From Actinernus sp. WN-2022 (lineage: Eukaryota; Cnidaria; Anthozoa; Actiniaria; Actinernidae), in assembly GCA_030867875.1 (NCBI GenBank), contig JAOWCC010000019.1, positions 79,698,861 through 79,762,860 on the forward strand: a stretch of 64,000 bases of DNA. Direction: 5' to 3'. The stretch's first letter is position 1, and the number at the start of each line of letters is the position of its first letter. The position numbers and the translations under genes were made by a program. This document shows positions 44,097 through 53,824 of this stretch, one piece after another. The notes beneath the pieces are model-generated. The model searched no databases, was not told the origin of the DNA, and saw only the letters and a program-made list of their open reading frames with translations.

Positions 44097-44705
44097 ACTT
44101 ACATGAAAAATGGCTATGTTTGTGAGGCTAAGAGGCTCAAACCCTGACCCTGTTTCACCCAATCCGATCTCCAAAACCCTGCCCCCTTTTTTTGGGAGGG
44201 GGGGGGGGGGGGGGGGGGGGGGGTGGGGGGGGGTGATCCCTGATTGCCCCTTCTTAAATTGTTTTCAAAACACGGTCGGATATATACCCCGGTAGCCGCG
44301 TACCGGGATTGCATGCAAAATACGGAACATTTCAAGTCGGGACGTGGCATTGGGTAAACAAATCAGTAGATGAAGTACATAGATAAGTACTGAAGCACGA
44401 ATTAGCGGCATCACGATGTATGGGAATCTCAGTGCTTGCATGCAGGTGGGCAGGCGATAAAAAATGCGGCAAGAGAATGTTTTTTTTTGACATAGTAGCT
44501 AAAAAAAAATGAACCCTAACTGCCTAAAAAACACTGAACGCCGACCCTGACTGCACCCAAAGTATACTCAAATCCTGACCCTGATCTGCCCAAATCAGAT
44601 CAAAACACTGACCCTACCTGCCCAAACTGAGCTCAAAACCCTGACCCACCCGGGCGGCACATACACAATATAATACGGGGAGTACCCCCTCCTCTCCCCC
44701 GGGTA
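44045..44705 (-). repeat. GGGTCAGGGTTTTGA repeat element, copy 2 (inverted)
   Basis: Reverse-complement counterpart of 16345-16955, with shared AACACGGTCGGATATATACC and CAAAACCCTGACCC words. It carries two long G runs, about 43 bases at 44052-44094 and about 35 at 44198-44231, not present at that length in copy 1. Run lengths are probably not reliable. Confidence 0.8.
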
Positions 44706-45040
44706 TAGAGGTAGTTTAAAGATTGTAATTTAGACAAATTATCATCAAAAATGGAAGAGACATTTCAAATAAAAGTGTTTACTGGGATTTGGCTTAGCTT
44801 AGCTTGGTTTGGTCTACTAGCTATCATGTTGACAGTTGGCAGTCGCTTGATTGTGTTATACAATTACTTCTATCAGTAGCAGTAACTCAATAGTAGTCTT
44901 ATTGACATAGACTATACACATGTAGTTCGTTCTCCAGTACGTGGTTTCTGCCACCTGGCGAGAAATATTTTAGACGTAAACTTAACGAAGTAAACTTAAG
45001 ATAACCATCATTAGGAATGGACCCTTTGCACGTGACGTCA
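44706..45040. other. No recognised gene
   Basis: No supported feature. Confidence 0.35.
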
Positions 45041-45044
45041 TAGC

Positions 45045-45120
45045 CGCCATGTTGGTGTACAGTTAACAATAGATTCTTCGTTAGCTTCTTTTGTTCTGTA
45101 CACCAACATGGCCACCATGC
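45045..45120. repeat. Short inverted repeat around GCCATGTTGGTGTACAG
   Basis: CCATGTTGGTGTACAG and CTGTACACCAACATGG are perfect inverted repeats separated by about 35 bases, next to CACGTGACGTCA. Foldback remnant or chance hairpin in a repeat. Confidence 0.6.
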
Positions 45121-45804
45121 CCTTTGTCATTTTATCTGCTTTATATTAATCAGCAATGAAGTGGATAAGTAATGGCGTTTGAAAATCTGAGATCAGTGTT
45201 ACTTAGGTTACAACTGTTTTCAGTCGTATCCAAAGGTTGCGCGACCTTTGAAAATATTTTCATCGGTTCTGATTGTATCCGGAAGGTTGGGAGACCTTTG
45301 AAAATCTTGTTATTGGTAGAAATAAGGATTGGATTAGTGACAAGCTTCTAAGTGAGTAACTTTGCTGAATATCCAATTTTCTATTAGCACACCGCCAAAC
45401 TTTTTAACAATAACGTGCATATTATTTGCCTCATTTTAAGGCCCCACAATCAGGCGAGTAAACTAAGTTAATATGACACAACATCAGACATGCTTTTGTA
45501 ACTCTTGGGTTTCCTGTGGTTGTAACAAGCAAACTTTACCACATGTCCCGGATGGAGTTTATTCCTTTGACATCAGTATAATCTCCCTGTACCGCTCGAG
45601 ACCTGTATTCTGATTGCACCACTATACTGTAGCTCTATTGTTTTAGTACTGCACGTTCTAAAGGTTAGGGTGTTTTGTATTGTTGGGTAAGCCAATGCTG
45701 TGGCTCGTTTCGAGCGGTACAGGATGGCCCGTATAATCCACCAAGTACCATAGAAAGCTCACATTATTTACCTTATCGTCAATGTGACAAGATCGCCAGC
45801 CGAG
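45121..45804. other. Upstream of the 45805 exon
   Basis: A diverged pair of ACCTTTGAAAAT words near 45242-45305; CTGAATATCCAATTTTCT shared with 26545. Any promoter of the secreted-protein exon would lie here but no element is obvious. Confidence 0.3.
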
Positions 45805-45945
45805 ATGGCAAGGACACGAACGCTCCTCGCTATGTTTTTGTTGAGTTTAATAATTTCCATTCCTTCTCTTGACGCGTTTCATGTCGAAGTTGGAAAAAAT
45901 GGGAGAAAGAGAAGAATTCCCGACAAAGGAAAAAGATTGCAACAG
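45805..45945 (+). CDS. First exon of a putative secreted peptide gene
   Basis: ATG in AGATGGC, 47 codons, ending CAACAG before GTAAAG, a fair splice donor. The N-terminus MARTRTLLAMFLLSLIISIP has a charged start and a hydrophobic core and looks like a signal peptide, with cleavage likely after SLDA. The mature part FHVEVGKNGRKRRIPDKGKR is very basic and contains G-R-K-R-R, a possible prohormone cleavage and amidation site. An upstream in-frame ATG at 45784 would hide the signal peptide. No second exon could be identified downstream to 46.9 kb. Family unknown; a neuropeptide or other secreted peptide precursor is only a guess. Confidence 0.45.
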
Positions 45946-46370
45946 GTAAAGCAGCCATTTGTCGTTTTATGATGTTTTAAGGGATTTTATTTGGCAACTG
46001 ATCCAAATAGATTTTGACAATTTTGTTAATATTGGTGCTAATATATTCTTTGAAGACAAAAAAAATACGACAATAGAAAAATACCAGGGAAAAAAAGGCC
46101 GCGATTTTTATGTCATCTTTAACATATTTTTATTTATAGCATTTTTTTTCACGTTACCCACTAATGGATGTATAGCCATTTTGACTGAAAATAAAAATTG
46201 GCCTGCACATGTCAATCCCATATATACGCATACTAACTATTTACTTGAACTATAGTTTACTTTGTACCGATGTACCCTGGGAAATGAGGAAACATCGGTA
46301 CGGAAACATTTGCTCAGTCTTGCTTCGGTGAGCCAAAGATTTGCCACCGCAGCATATTTTCATTTGTTTC
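45946..46370. other. Putative intron after the secreted-peptide exon
   Basis: An AT-rich 98-codon open frame (45959-46255) has no recognisable domain and starts inside the presumed intron. Confidence 0.3.
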
Positions 46371-46742
46371 GCGCGGTCATGGCTAGATATATTCCAACCG
46401 CCAGAATCCTCGAATTGCAATGCACTAATAAAGTAACGCCTGCTAATGAACAGCATGCAGCAAAAAAAGTTATAAAAACGGTTATTGACAGCAAACCATC
46501 TAATGGCGTAAAGGAAAGTGACGGTTAGGGTTTCGGTAATCGACGGGTTAGGGTTTCTGTTCGAGTCTTCGTGGAGCCGATAATTTTCTATATAGCTGAG
46601 GGAAGAGTACTTGTTCGCCTAAATCTCTAAGTGCCGCTTTAGTTTTGTATCCTACAAATTCGGGTATACCACATCGAGAAAATAGTGCAGTGCATTGCAG
46701 TGCATTTCGGGATTGTGACCTTCTGGCGGGCGACCGTTTCGC
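46371..46742. mobile_element. Relative of the 36652 MITE, ends eroded
   Basis: Shares GACGGTTAGGGTTTCGG, GAGTCTTCGTGGAG, ATCGAGAAAATAGTGCAG and CCTTCTGGCGG in the same order as 36652-37042. The terminal TIR parts no longer pair well. Confidence 0.7.
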
Positions 46743-47273
46743 GCGCAGGCCAACGAGGAACTATTTTGGAAAATACTGAAATTCACAGATGTTTACACAA
46801 CCGTATATTTTCTCGTTTGCCTCGTGCTTTAGAGCACAGTCATTATACCTGGTACATGTGAAACATTCTTAACATATATGTTGTGGTTCAATTATATCTT
46901 TGGTTCAACATTTTGAACCAGTACAATTTTTTGAACCAGTACCATTTTTTGAACCAGTACCATTTTTCTTATCAGTTCAAATGCTTTTTTTTAGCTCAGC
47001 CGCAGCTGTGATTATTCTGTAAAGTCGGCTCGGTTGACACAGTTTGTTCAGTTTCGGCAAACGATTTCACACGGGCGTAGAGGGAGGTTGAGTTTGCGAG
47101 TTTTTCTTGAGAACCCTAGCTCTAGGTGGGTAAGATCTTGTTTACTGACCGGTTAGGGTTTTTTTATGGTTCCGTGACCCGTCTCATGCTCTTGAATTTT
47201 TGATGACCCCCCTCATTCTTGCCAGCGCCCCCCCCCCCCCCCCCCCCCCCAGGCATAAATAATGAATGGTCCC

Positions 47274-47851
47274 TTACGGTAAATTTAAATCTCTGACAGT
47301 TTTAAGAGACTCATAATATTGGTCTTGAAGTGCCTTCACCCAAAATAAGATGTTCTTCTCGGATGTTTTAAATGCAGCACAGCGAGCCGATGGCTTATAA
47401 TTATAGATTCCAATATCTATTTCTTCGAATTTTAGCTTTCCGGATCCTGGCCCCTTTGCTTCAGGTCGTCGTACGTGTCGTATATAAAAGCACTGGCCAT
47501 CTGGGTAAACTGAAACGCGGTCCTTCGGCTCCGACAATAGCGCCAGTTGCAATATCCTGAGCCTGTTGGAAGGCTTTCGCATGAGTGAAGTTAAATAAAA
47601 CATTAAACTGGCTTACATTTGAGAGATGAGACTCCAAGTTACAGAGAAAGTTGCTCGCGGATTCCGCCATCTTGCTTTACTGTATTAAATTATGTAAATA
47701 AATTAACCTGGCGATTGTTGCGTGACCAGCACAGTGCGATCTGATTGGTGTGAATTTGACCTTTAACGCATGCGCTGAACGCTTGCTACACGGAATAAAA
47801 AAAAAAAACGACTTGCATTTTAAGACTCGGTGCTGCCACAGGCAACCCGAG
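47274..47851 (-). mobile_element. Family X fragment with exon-like ORF
   Basis: Ends at the X right hairpin (GGCAACCCGAG). On the minus strand an ATG at 47670 in AAGATGGCGG opens MAESASNFLCNLESHLSNVS and then FNVLFNFTHAKAFQQAQDIA. Another frame gives KLKFEEIDIGIYNYKPSARC and ILFWVKALQDQYYESLK, shared with the copy at 53825-55582. In that copy the block ends at ACCGTAAGT, a good donor site, so the intact element probably has a spliced gene. I do not recognise the protein. Confidence 0.6.
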
Positions 47852-47871
47852 TAACAAGCGCTTCTGTGGCG

Positions 47872-47995
47872 CAGTGCGTAATCGACTGGACTATCATCTA
47901 CCAGGCGTTCCTCGTAATACTGTCTCAAGTTAAGCCCGACCGGGCGAGGTTAGTAAGTGGATGGGTGACCGTCAAGGTGGTATAGTAACGTGTCT
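47872..47995 (+). mobile_element. 5S rRNA-derived (SINE3-like) composite SINE
   Basis: TCAAGTTAAGCCCGACCGGG then GTTAGTAAGTGGATGGGTGA and CC is the internal promoter region of 5S rRNA (AGTTAAGC A box, GGATGGGTGACC C box). It is preceded by a tRNA-like head, TCTGTGGCGCAGTGCGTAAT. The 5S part is incomplete at its 5' end, so this is a 5S-derived SINE or pseudogene, not a functional 5S gene. Confidence 0.65.
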
Positions 47996-48244
47996 CAGGG
48001 GGATACGGGAAAAGGAGGATGGGACTGGGGAAGGGAGGGTAGAAATTAGAGGGAAGAGAGGGTTGACAAATATTATTTTGTAGGGGAGGGGTGGGTGGAT
48101 TTTTTTTCTTCTTTTTAGAATCTTGAAAAAATGAACCAGTTCAAAAAAATGGTACTGGTTCAAAAAAATTGTACTGGTTCAAAAAAATTGTACTGGTTCA
48201 AATATATTTGTACCAGAGGTAATATTTGAACCACAACATATACA

Positions 48245-48555
48245 AACTAACACTAGATAGCACTAATTAAACAATAGAAAACAAATACTTTAATGACTTT
48301 TAGCGCTATTTTTATTACAAAACGTGTTTCACAAGTACGGTGACTGCGTTCTAATATTTCCCCTCGATAATTTTGAGTAGTTGTTATTTGAACAGTTTCG
48401 GGTCGGTCCACTGTTGATAAACATAAGTGTTACGTTGGTGGAATCCTTGAAGCTTATCAGCTAATCTAGGATGATACCCCAGCTTTCTGCACTTCTTATA
48501 ACTTGTAACGTACTTATCAATTAAAAAGAGTTAGAAAGAGTTTGAAGACAATGAA
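48245..48555. other. No recognised gene
   Basis: Nothing supported between the TIR element and the LINE relic. Confidence 0.35.
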
Positions 48556-49110
48556 ATGAGGATTCAACACTTCTATAAATATTACCGATACTCTCGAAAC
48601 CTCGTGAAAGACACACATCATCGTCCTACCTATGTATAAGCCACCTAACAGAGAACAAACTGCTATACAGCAATCAGTCTACCTACCACTCCACCATTCT
48701 TGTGAAACTGCACTTCTAAATATCACAAATAAATGGCTCAAGGCTACATGGTAAAGGTCATCTTGGCTTGTTGGCACTGTCTTCCTGGACCTCAGCAAGG
48801 CGTTTGTCGTAGTCAGTCATGACATTCTCCAATCAAAGCTAGCTAGGTATCACACTAGCGCATACGCAGTAAAATGGTTCAAATCATATCTGTGTGGCCG
48901 TTCACAAAACTGCTCAGGTTCGCTGTCCATGCAGTCCCTTACCTCTTGACGTAGGAGTTCGCCAGAGCTCTATCTTAGGCCCACTATCCTTCTCCATTTA
49001 TGTTAATGATCAACCACTACTGATAAAAGAATATATGCCGACGACACCACAATTTTGACTGAAGTGGAAATAATGGTGATTGCAGTATACAGCACACGAT
49101 ACAAGAGAGC

Positions 49111-51484
49111 TTCATCATCATCATAATCTTTATTTTAACACGGAGTCACTTCACAAATATGGTCTTCCAGAGAGCCGTGAGTTAAGCTTAATTACAATAC
49201 TAAATGAAATAAAAAGTAAAATTTACATAAGAATCATTATAATTATACTATGTATACATTCAAAACCTACTACTATTAGTCCTACAATAAATTTTCTACA
49301 ATAAATTTCCTAGAATAACTTAATTTACAGTAATTTATCAATATTGTCTTATTTAATAATAGGCGTGATTTAAAACCATTTAGACTGGTTTGATCTCTTG
49401 CTTCCACAGGGATTTTATTCCAGAGGACAGACCCCCTGTAGTGAAGGCCACATTTTGCTGCTTCTGACTTAGGTCTAGCCTCACTGGTTAGCTCAGTTGG
49501 TAGAGCACGGTCTAGAGTGCGGGAGGTCGGGGGTTCGAACCCGGCCGCGTCCTTGGGCAGGGACATTTATAAGCCGTTGGCCTTGTCTCCTTCTACTTCT
49601 AATCAGTATTTGAAGGGGACGTGAAAGAACCTGTTGTACTACTCGAAAAGAGAAGGGGATTGTCACCCGGTACAACAGCCTGGGCCATTGCACTAACCAC
49701 ACACTCAACATTGTAAACTGCGTGGCTGCCATTGGCGCCGTAAAAGCAGTCCGATACAGATTCACTGACGGGATATGTCAGTAAAATGTAAAGCGCCATG
49801 AGACTGTGGTGATATGGCGCTATATAAATATGGCCTATTATTATTATTATTATTAATTTCAGAATTTCTCAGATTGTAGGAGTGGACATTAGAAGTATTA
49901 TTAAAATCTTTCTCAGATATAATGGAGAAAGATTGTTGTGGATTTTATACATTAATATAGCAAGTTGTCTAGTTCTCCTATGTTCCAGTTTTTCCCAGCC
50001 TAGCTCATCCAATAAGTCACTAGATCGTGTTTCGTAATTTGAGAGCGTAATAATCCTTGCTGCTCTGTTATGTAGTTTTTGGAGTCTATTAGATAGTCCT
50101 TTGCCAATATAATTTCCCCAAACAGAGCTACAATGATCAAAGTATGGTAAAATCAATGCCTTGTACATGCTTAATCGAGTTTCAAAGGGTATAGTAGGAC
50201 CTATACGCTTTAAAACTGCAAGACCCGCAGATATTTTCTTGAAACTGCATCAATATGCGAGTCCCATGCAGATTAGGTTTTCATCTATAAGGAGTCCAAG
50301 GGATTTATATATATATAGACTACCTCCCTTTTAGCGGAATATTGTTTATCTCAACTTTAAAGTTATTTTGTACTTGAGAAAGTTTAGAATGACTCCCTAT
50401 TAGCATGTATTTAGTTTTCTTAATATTTAGTGTTAATTTATTTGCTTGTAACCATGATTGAATAATGTTCATATCATGATTCATTTGAAGTTGGAGGAGA
50501 TTAGGATCCTGAGCTGTGGTGGTTAAGGTGGTATCATCAGCATACATTCTTGTTTTAGAGAACAAATTACAAGACGGGAGATCATTAGTATATAGGATAA
50601 ATAATAGAGGACCTAATAGATCCCTCTGGGATTCCATAGCTCAAGGTACAATAATCTGATAACACTCCATCAACTAAGGTTTTCTGCTTGCGTTCAGTGA
50701 GATAGGATCTAAACCAACCTAAAGATGTAGAATTGACACCATAAAGCTCAAGTTTTTGTAGTAGAATAGAGTGATTCATGGTGTCGAAAGCCTTCTTTAG
50801 GTCTAGGAATATTACACCATTTAAGAGATTATTATCAATATTTCTAAACCAATCATTTGTGGCTTCCAATAAAGTAGTTTCTGTGGAGAACAGGGGTCTG
50901 AAGCCTGATTGTGATTCAGTTAATAGATTGTTATCATTTAAGTATGTATAAAATTGATTAAAAACAATTATTTCAATTAGTTTACTCACGATAGGTAAAA
51001 CCGAAATTGGTCTATAATTGTTAGGGTCGGTCTTACTATCATCTTTGAATATTGGGGAAACTCTGGCAAGCTTCCATTCATTTGGAAAAATTCCACTAAT
51101 GATTGAAGAATTGATTATAAAAGTTAAAGAGTGGGTAACTACCGGCGCAGCCTCCTTCAGAAGACGTGATGATATATTGTCAAGCCCGCTGGCTTTGTTA
51201 GATGCTAGTTTATTAATTAATCTCAATATTTCATCACTCGAAATATGTTCTAAATTGAAAGTATGTTCTGTAGGAGTGATATAATCAGTGTGAACTTGGA
51301 AGGCGTGTCTGGGATCTCTGAAGCTAGAGATGGCCCGATTTCTGAGAAATGTTTATTTAAGGTAGCACTGATATCCCTGGGGGTATTATATGTGCTATCC
51401 CCTACCTCAAGTTTATTTATTATCGTGGTTTTAGATTCATTCCCCAAAATCTTGTTTATTCCTTTCATCTTGTTTATTCCTTAA
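49111..51484 (-). mobile_element. Antisense CR1/L2-like LINE, 5'-truncated, nearly open
   Basis: Minus-strand frames at 51250-51468, 50585-51226, 50320-50637, 49869-50168 and 49282-49480 read as one reverse transcriptase with about three frameshifts. Landmarks: LASNKASGLDNISSRLLKEA, NNYRPISVLPIVSKLIE, FLDLKKAFDTMNHSILLQKL, LLGPLLFILYTNDLP, RMYADDTTL, QANKLTLNIKKTKYMLIGS, KISAGLAVLKRI, LILPYFDHCSSVWGN, LHYRGSVLWNKIP. The 3' tail is (ATG)n-like at 49111-49125. It inserted into the plus-strand LINE relic; ACAAG at both edges may be the target duplication. Confidence 0.9.
49481..49855 (+). mobile_element. tRNA-derived SINE inside the antisense LINE
   Basis: The head TCACTGGTTAGCTCAGTTGG and AGAG has a good A box, and GGGGGTTCGAACCC a B box. 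The body follows, and the tail is GCGCTATATAAATATGGCC with (TTA)n. The LINE reading frame is continuous when it is removed (HSYNLRNSEI before, RPKSEAAKCGLHYRG after). Not a functional tRNA: the head lacks a matching acceptor stem. Confidence 0.85.
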
Positions 51485-51810
51485 AACAAGGCCAATAGCT
51501 GGTTTATACTAAACAAAATGAAGTCAAACACAAAGAAGACTAAGCATATGTTAGTCGGATCTGTACAAAAGCTTACTTACCACAGTAATAAGAGTACTAT
51601 GGAACTCGTCATTAACAACACTAAGTAGACAAGGTCATGGGGAAAAACTCCTTGGAATTGTTATCCGGATGAGAACCTCTCCTGGAACATACCGATTGAT
51701 TGTAAACTGAACTCTAAAATATACCCACTCAAGTCAAGAGAGCAAAGACTCATTTTACTACATACTGCAGAACATTATTACTGATGATGATGATATAATG
51801 CCCTCATTAA

Positions 51811-53436
51811 AGGCGCTGTGTCACGGTACTGCGCATGTGTGACAATCTGATGATTTTTAGAATTATGTTCTAGCCCGGAACGAAATTCTCAGAGGGGTGA
51901 AATACCGATTTTTAAATCGACTTCCATCAGTGTTCTTTTTTAACTCATCCTTGCCTCCTTTGGTCATTTATGGAAATGTAAGATGTGCTTAAATAAGTTT
52001 TAATTATTTGTTTATTCAAAATTAGTCGTTGCACACTGCACTAAAACAAAAAAGCAAAGTGATGCCGCTTACCGGCGGGAGACCGCCACTGAATACTCTG
52101 AATACAGCAGCCGAAAAACGCAAGAAATTGGAAGCTTTTTGGCATTCCAACCAGAAGCGAAGAGGGTTTGGATGTCCAGTAGAGTTCACGAAACACATGG
52201 AAACTTTTCAAGTCATATTATAAATGATATGGCAGTTTTCAACAGCGACACGAAGAAATATATATCTACGGCTTAGAAACGATCGAGGCTGAAATGATAT
52301 GAACCAACCGGAGTGCAAAGACTGTACGAAAAGTTAGATAAAACCTTTCTTTGCTGGCAAAACAACCTCATGAACTCAAATATGATAGCCTTGTGAGCAA
52401 TCGACGTACATATGAAGCTGTAGAAGTTTATATTATCGACTACGTGAGAGTCTGCAAACATCGAACTGCTACTGATGAAACCGCTTGTCGGTATTCGCAC
52501 TTTCGTGACAAGCGAACTTTTCTACTTTCGACACACGGTCGCTAAACTGTACGAAATCTCCAAGGATATATCCCTAATGTCCAAACTAAAGGGAAAAACT
52601 GAAAGAGGAAATCATTGTGACCAATCGACATACATATGAAGCTCCAGAAGTAATTATTGAATACATGAGAACCCATAGAGAAAACCGATAATAATGAACA
52701 CGGTATTAGTTTCACGGACATTTGTGACTTAACTGAACTCGCGCTTCAGCATAGCTTGAAATACTGTTCGAAAACTCCCGTTTAAAAATTTCCTGATGCC
52801 GAAAGGACCGTAGCATCTTAAACAAGATATTCTTCTGACCAATCGACGTAAATATTAAGCTGTGAAAGTATGTTTCCATTCCATAACAGCCGATAGTGCA
52901 AACTAGTAAACTGCCACTAGTAAATTAACCTTGCGTACTTCCGCGTGTACTGAACTTTCTAGCGTCAAATGCATGTGTTAACATTTTCAAACTTTAGGAC
53001 AAGAAATCTTCCATATTATGTTCTATTTTTTTTACAGCAAAGAACTATATTATTAAACATGTAGAAATAAAACAATGGTGCCATTTGAAGAATTATATCA
53101 TGTCAAAAGTGCATAACGAAGAAAAATATATCTACTGACGCAAGCAGCTCGTTTCACTTTGGTCAAATTCGGACTGTTTACGACTGGAAACAGCAAAAAA
53201 TACAAGCAAGTAATGAAATATAGATACCATTTACTCAATGCTGTTTACCTTGGATGTAGGAAGAATAAAATCCTTGTAAATCTCGCCATATACTGTGTAA
53301 AACTACAATCTGTGAATCACGGCAGTGTGGCGTTTCCGGCAATTTATTTTGATTGATTCTCATTGGATGTTACACAAACAGCTGTCAATTCAATGTCTGG
53401 AGACTGTAACATGCGCAGTACCGTGACACAGCGCCT
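51811..53436. mobile_element. TTAA-flanked TIR element (1626 bp) carrying family X sequence
   Basis: Perfect 27-bp TIRs beginning AGGCGCTGTGTCACGGTACT, flanked by TTAA (51807-51810 and 53437-53440). TTAA targets are used by piggyBac and Kolobok elements; ends beginning AGG rather than CCY favour Kolobok. No transposase: the only left-side frame (52029-52223) is 64 codons and unrecognised. From about 52255 to 53190 it holds sequence otherwise found inside family X elements. Confidence 0.85.
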
Positions 53437-53684
53437 TTAAGCAGACCCTTACCTGGAATACTGCTGCACAGTCTGAGATAACTGCTCAAAGGAACACTAT
53501 AAGAAAGACTATTGCGAATACAAAATCGCTGTGCTAGGATATTAATTTTAAATGCCAATATATTCATGATATAGCTCTGTTAAAACTCTTTACTGAGCTT
53601 AGCTGGCTCCCAGTAGATGACCTGACTATTCGCATCAGAAAACTCTGAATGTTACATAAAATAAGTATAGGTAATGAAATGGGA

Positions 53685-53824
53685 ACGAGTGAAATTAGGG
53701 ATAAATTTCACGCGTGTTTGTCAAAATCGAAGTAATTTCCCGAGCCGCTTCAGAAAAACATTATTTTAAGCGCGCGTAGGAGGCGTTTGAAATTACAAAT
53801 TACGCGTGAAATTTCAAGTTGAAA
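53685..53824 (-). repeat. AATTTCACGCGTAATTT repeat, split by family X insertion
   Basis: Reverse-oriented relative of the 6622-6860 units (GAGGCGTTTGAAATTACAAA, TTACGCGTGAAATTTCAAG). It continues as ATTAGGGATTAATTTGTC after the family X element at 55583. Confidence 0.75.

Larger units (their letters stand above)
46875..48242. mobile_element. TIR element with subterminal TTTTGAACCAGTAC tandem repeats
   Basis: Left end TATATGTTGTGGTTCAA followed by three TTTTTTGAACCAGTACCAT-type units (46907-46980). The right end (48130-48242) is the inverse. About 1.37 kb in all. Inside lie a C-run (47228-47250), a family X fragment (47274-47851) and the 5S-like SINE (47872-47995), so it has served as a landing site. 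Confidence 0.7.
48560..53670 (+). pseudogene. CR1/L2-like LINE relic, split in three pieces by later insertions
   Basis: Piece 1 (48560-49110): HSCETALLNITNKWLKAT, VFLDLSKAF, then YADDTTILT (catalytic YADD). Piece 2 (51485-51806): NKANSWFILNKMKSNTKKTK and HMLVGSVQKL, the region that normally follows YADD. Piece 3 (53441-53670): PYLEYCCTV, a stop where Trp is expected, DNCSKEHYKK, and in another frame LFTELSWLPVDDLTIRIRKL. Order and strand are right for one element; stops and frameshifts show it is old. The gaps are filled by an antisense LINE and a TTAA-flanked element. Confidence 0.8.

Noticed and set aside
47920..47990. 5S rRNA gene
   Set aside because: Only the internal control region is present; the 5' half and terminal stem are missing.
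49481..49560. tRNA gene
   Set aside because: A and B boxes are good but no acceptor stem pairs, and the sequence runs straight into a SINE body with a (TTA)n tail inside a LINE.
51811..53436. piggyBac element
   Set aside because: TTAA fits, but the ends begin AGGCG rather than CCY and no transposase is present; Kolobok is equally or more likely.
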